Of a DNA stretch of 63,778 nucleotides, positions 62,803-63,778 are shown in pieces. Within the stretch, counting starts at the first letter, position 1. The number at the start of each line of letters is the position of its first letter. The position numbers were made by a program, and so were the translations under genes. The stretch is from Rhodococcus sp. KRD162 (lineage in GTDB: Bacteria; Actinomycetota; Actinomycetes; Mycobacteriales; Mycobacteriaceae): positions 1 through 63,778 of the forward strand of contig NZ_JABFAU010000004.1 of NCBI RefSeq assembly GCF_017168335.1, in the 5' to 3' direction. Under the pieces are notes generated by a model. It made no database searches. It saw only the letters and a list, made by a program, of their open reading frames with translations, and was not told the origin of the DNA.

Positions 62803-62971
62803 TCCACGATTCGACGTGCTCGATCATGACTGCCCCGTTCCCTCGATCGGTGACGGACTCGAACGATGGTCGCGAGAATCTCTGCACCGGGCAAGAATTC
62901 GAGTCAGCGTGATTCGGTTTCCAGGTGCTGTCTGTGCTGTGGGTGTTGTCGGGGCTGGGCTTCGACGGTTG

Positions 62972-63313
62972 CTACTTGCCGGCTGTGTTCGCATTGTGCT
63001 CGAGAGCCGCGGACACCCAGAACTGCAGTGCTGCCTCGTTCTCCAGTGCCGCTGCGTCGACAGTGATCCACCCTGCGCCCATCGAGCGACCTCGGCCCAT
63101 GACAGCGTGCAGGGCTCCGTCGAACTGCAGGAATTCGGGTTCGCGAGCTCCATCCACTCGAACCAGTAGAGCTCGATCTCCGGTGCCGACGCACGCCACC
63201 ATCTTGCCTCGCACCAGGAAAGCCAGACCGCCGAACATCTTCTGCTCCCGCAGACCTTTCTGGTCGGTGAGGATGCCGCGGATGCGATCGGCAAGAAGCT
63301 CGTCGTACGCCAT
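62972..63313 (-). CDS. TfoX N-terminal domain protein
   Basis: A 113-aa protein of the TfoX-N family: MAYDELLADRIRGILTD at the start, then KMFGGLAFLVRGKMVACVGTGDRALLVRVD, and WITVDAAALENEAAL near the end. In gamma-proteobacteria TfoX controls competence; actinobacterial one-domain proteins have no known role. Confidence 0.85.
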   Translation of the reverse strand: MAYDELLADRIRGILTDQKGLREQKMFGGLAFLVRGKMVACVGTGDRALLVRVDGAREPEFLQFDGALHAVMGRGRSMGAGWITVDAAALENEAALQFWVSAALEHNANTAGK

Positions 63314-63421
63314 GCGCTTGTGCCTTTCCGGTGATCGTGGCTCTCATCGAAGACCTGATCGGTTGTGGGCGCAACCGTGGATCCTCGCTGTGTGGCATGC
63401 CGTTGGCCGCAGCGCAGGTGT

Positions 63422-63455
63422 GTGCAGCAGGCGGGGCTGTGCAGCAGGCAGGGCT
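63422..63455. repeat. 17-bp tandem duplication
   Basis: GTGCAGCAGGCGGGGCT (63422-63438) and GTGCAGCAGGCAGGGCT (63439-63455) differ at one base. It lies in the gap between the TfoX gene and the HNH-type gene; no gene is seen in that gap. Confidence 0.8.
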
Positions 63456-63479
63456 GTGCCCTGGTGCTGGTATGGGTCG

Positions 63480-63778
63480 TTACGCGGGTTGTCGTGGTTC
63501 TTCGTCGCCGGTGCGGCCGGTGTCCTCGGTGTCCCCGGTGTTGTTGTTGTGGTGGTTGTGGTGGTCGGGTGGGTGCAGTACTTCTTCTGGGTGGTGTGCG
63601 TGGTTGATCAGCCCGCGACGTTGGGGGTCGATGTCGGTGGGTGGGTGCCACAGGGTGCGGCCCGGGTAGCGGTGGCTCGCGGTGGTTTTGGTGGTGGCCC
63701 ATGTGCCGGGGCCGGTGCCGACGAGTGCGTGGTGCATGTCGCAGCCGAAGGTGAGGGAGTCGATGTCGGTGGGTCCGC
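63480..63778 (-). CDS. DUF222/HNH-endonuclease-like protein, 3' end (partial)
   Basis: The 3' end of a gene that begins beyond the right window edge; its open frame runs from 63776 to a stop at 63480. The visible residues (GPTDIDSLTFGCDMHHALVG, then PGRTLWHPPTDIDPQRRGLI) are the HNH part of the 13E12-type DUF222 family, widespread and often repeated in Rhodococcus and mycobacteria. The tail is rich in His, Asn and Asp and is probably disordered. Confidence 0.8.
   Translation of the reverse strand, partial: GPTDIDSLTFGCDMHHALVGTGPGTWATTKTTASHRYPGRTLWHPPTDIDPQRRGLINHAHHPEEVLHPPDHHNHHNNNTGDTEDTGRTGDEEPRQPA

Overview
The window is a stretch of high-GC actinobacterial chromosome, almost certainly from Rhodococcus or a close relative in the Mycobacteriales. 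GTG and TTG starts are common and many genes overlap by 4 nt (ATGA). The core genes keep a Mycobacterium tuberculosis-like order. clpB, the Rv0383c-type membrane protein, pyrE, a TrmH-type RNA methyltransferase, a GH76-like protein, DedA, fba, Rv0361-, DUF3151- (Rv0360c) and Rv0358/Rv0359-type genes and purA follow one another, and purT, rhodanese and metZ come later. Accessory genes are inserted between them. The synteny is recalled knowledge, not a search. I see no rRNA, tRNA, CRISPR array or transposase.

1-16.8 kb: carbohydrate and regulatory genes. These are an OtsB-GH15 fusion behind a GntR regulator, a gluconokinase, WhiB3, a DUF2637 membrane protein, DUF427, and an overlapping operon of a GGDEF-EAL protein, BluB and a propeller lipoprotein. 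They are followed by DNA polymerase IV, a CYP102-like heme-domain P450 with a divergent TetR, an EspR-like regulator and a globin-reductase facing clpB.

16.8-43.5 kb: clpB (with a HAIR operator and a SigH-type promoter), envelope proteins, pyrE, a class F sortase with a coiled-coil surface protein, an MFS/MarR pair, small membrane proteins, an SDR, TrmH, GH76, two DedA proteins, fba, a CDF metal exporter under a perfect palindrome, a PPOX/WYL-regulator pair with a shared operator, an M50 protease and purA.

43.5-48.9 kb: the most unusual part. A six-gene operon behind a folded leader encodes three SipW/TasA-type exported proteins, a small anchored or exported protein, one SipW-type signal peptidase, and a second SipW-type signal peptidase fused to its own exported domain. 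An LGFP-repeat protein follows.

48.9-63.8 kb: Ogt, a MocR regulator, an alpha-methylacyl-CoA racemase-type enzyme, PurT, DUF456, an amidohydrolase, an SMP-30 protein and FprA. A cysteine-rich 24-codon leader peptide precedes a TauD-type dioxygenase, then rhodanese and MetZ (sulfur metabolism), isochorismate synthase, a HAD phosphatase, a TfoX-N protein and the 3' end of a DUF222/HNH gene cut by the window edge. Several REP-like inverted repeats and short tandem repeats sit at gene ends, and two gene remnants (alpha/beta-hydrolase and WhiB) are visible.
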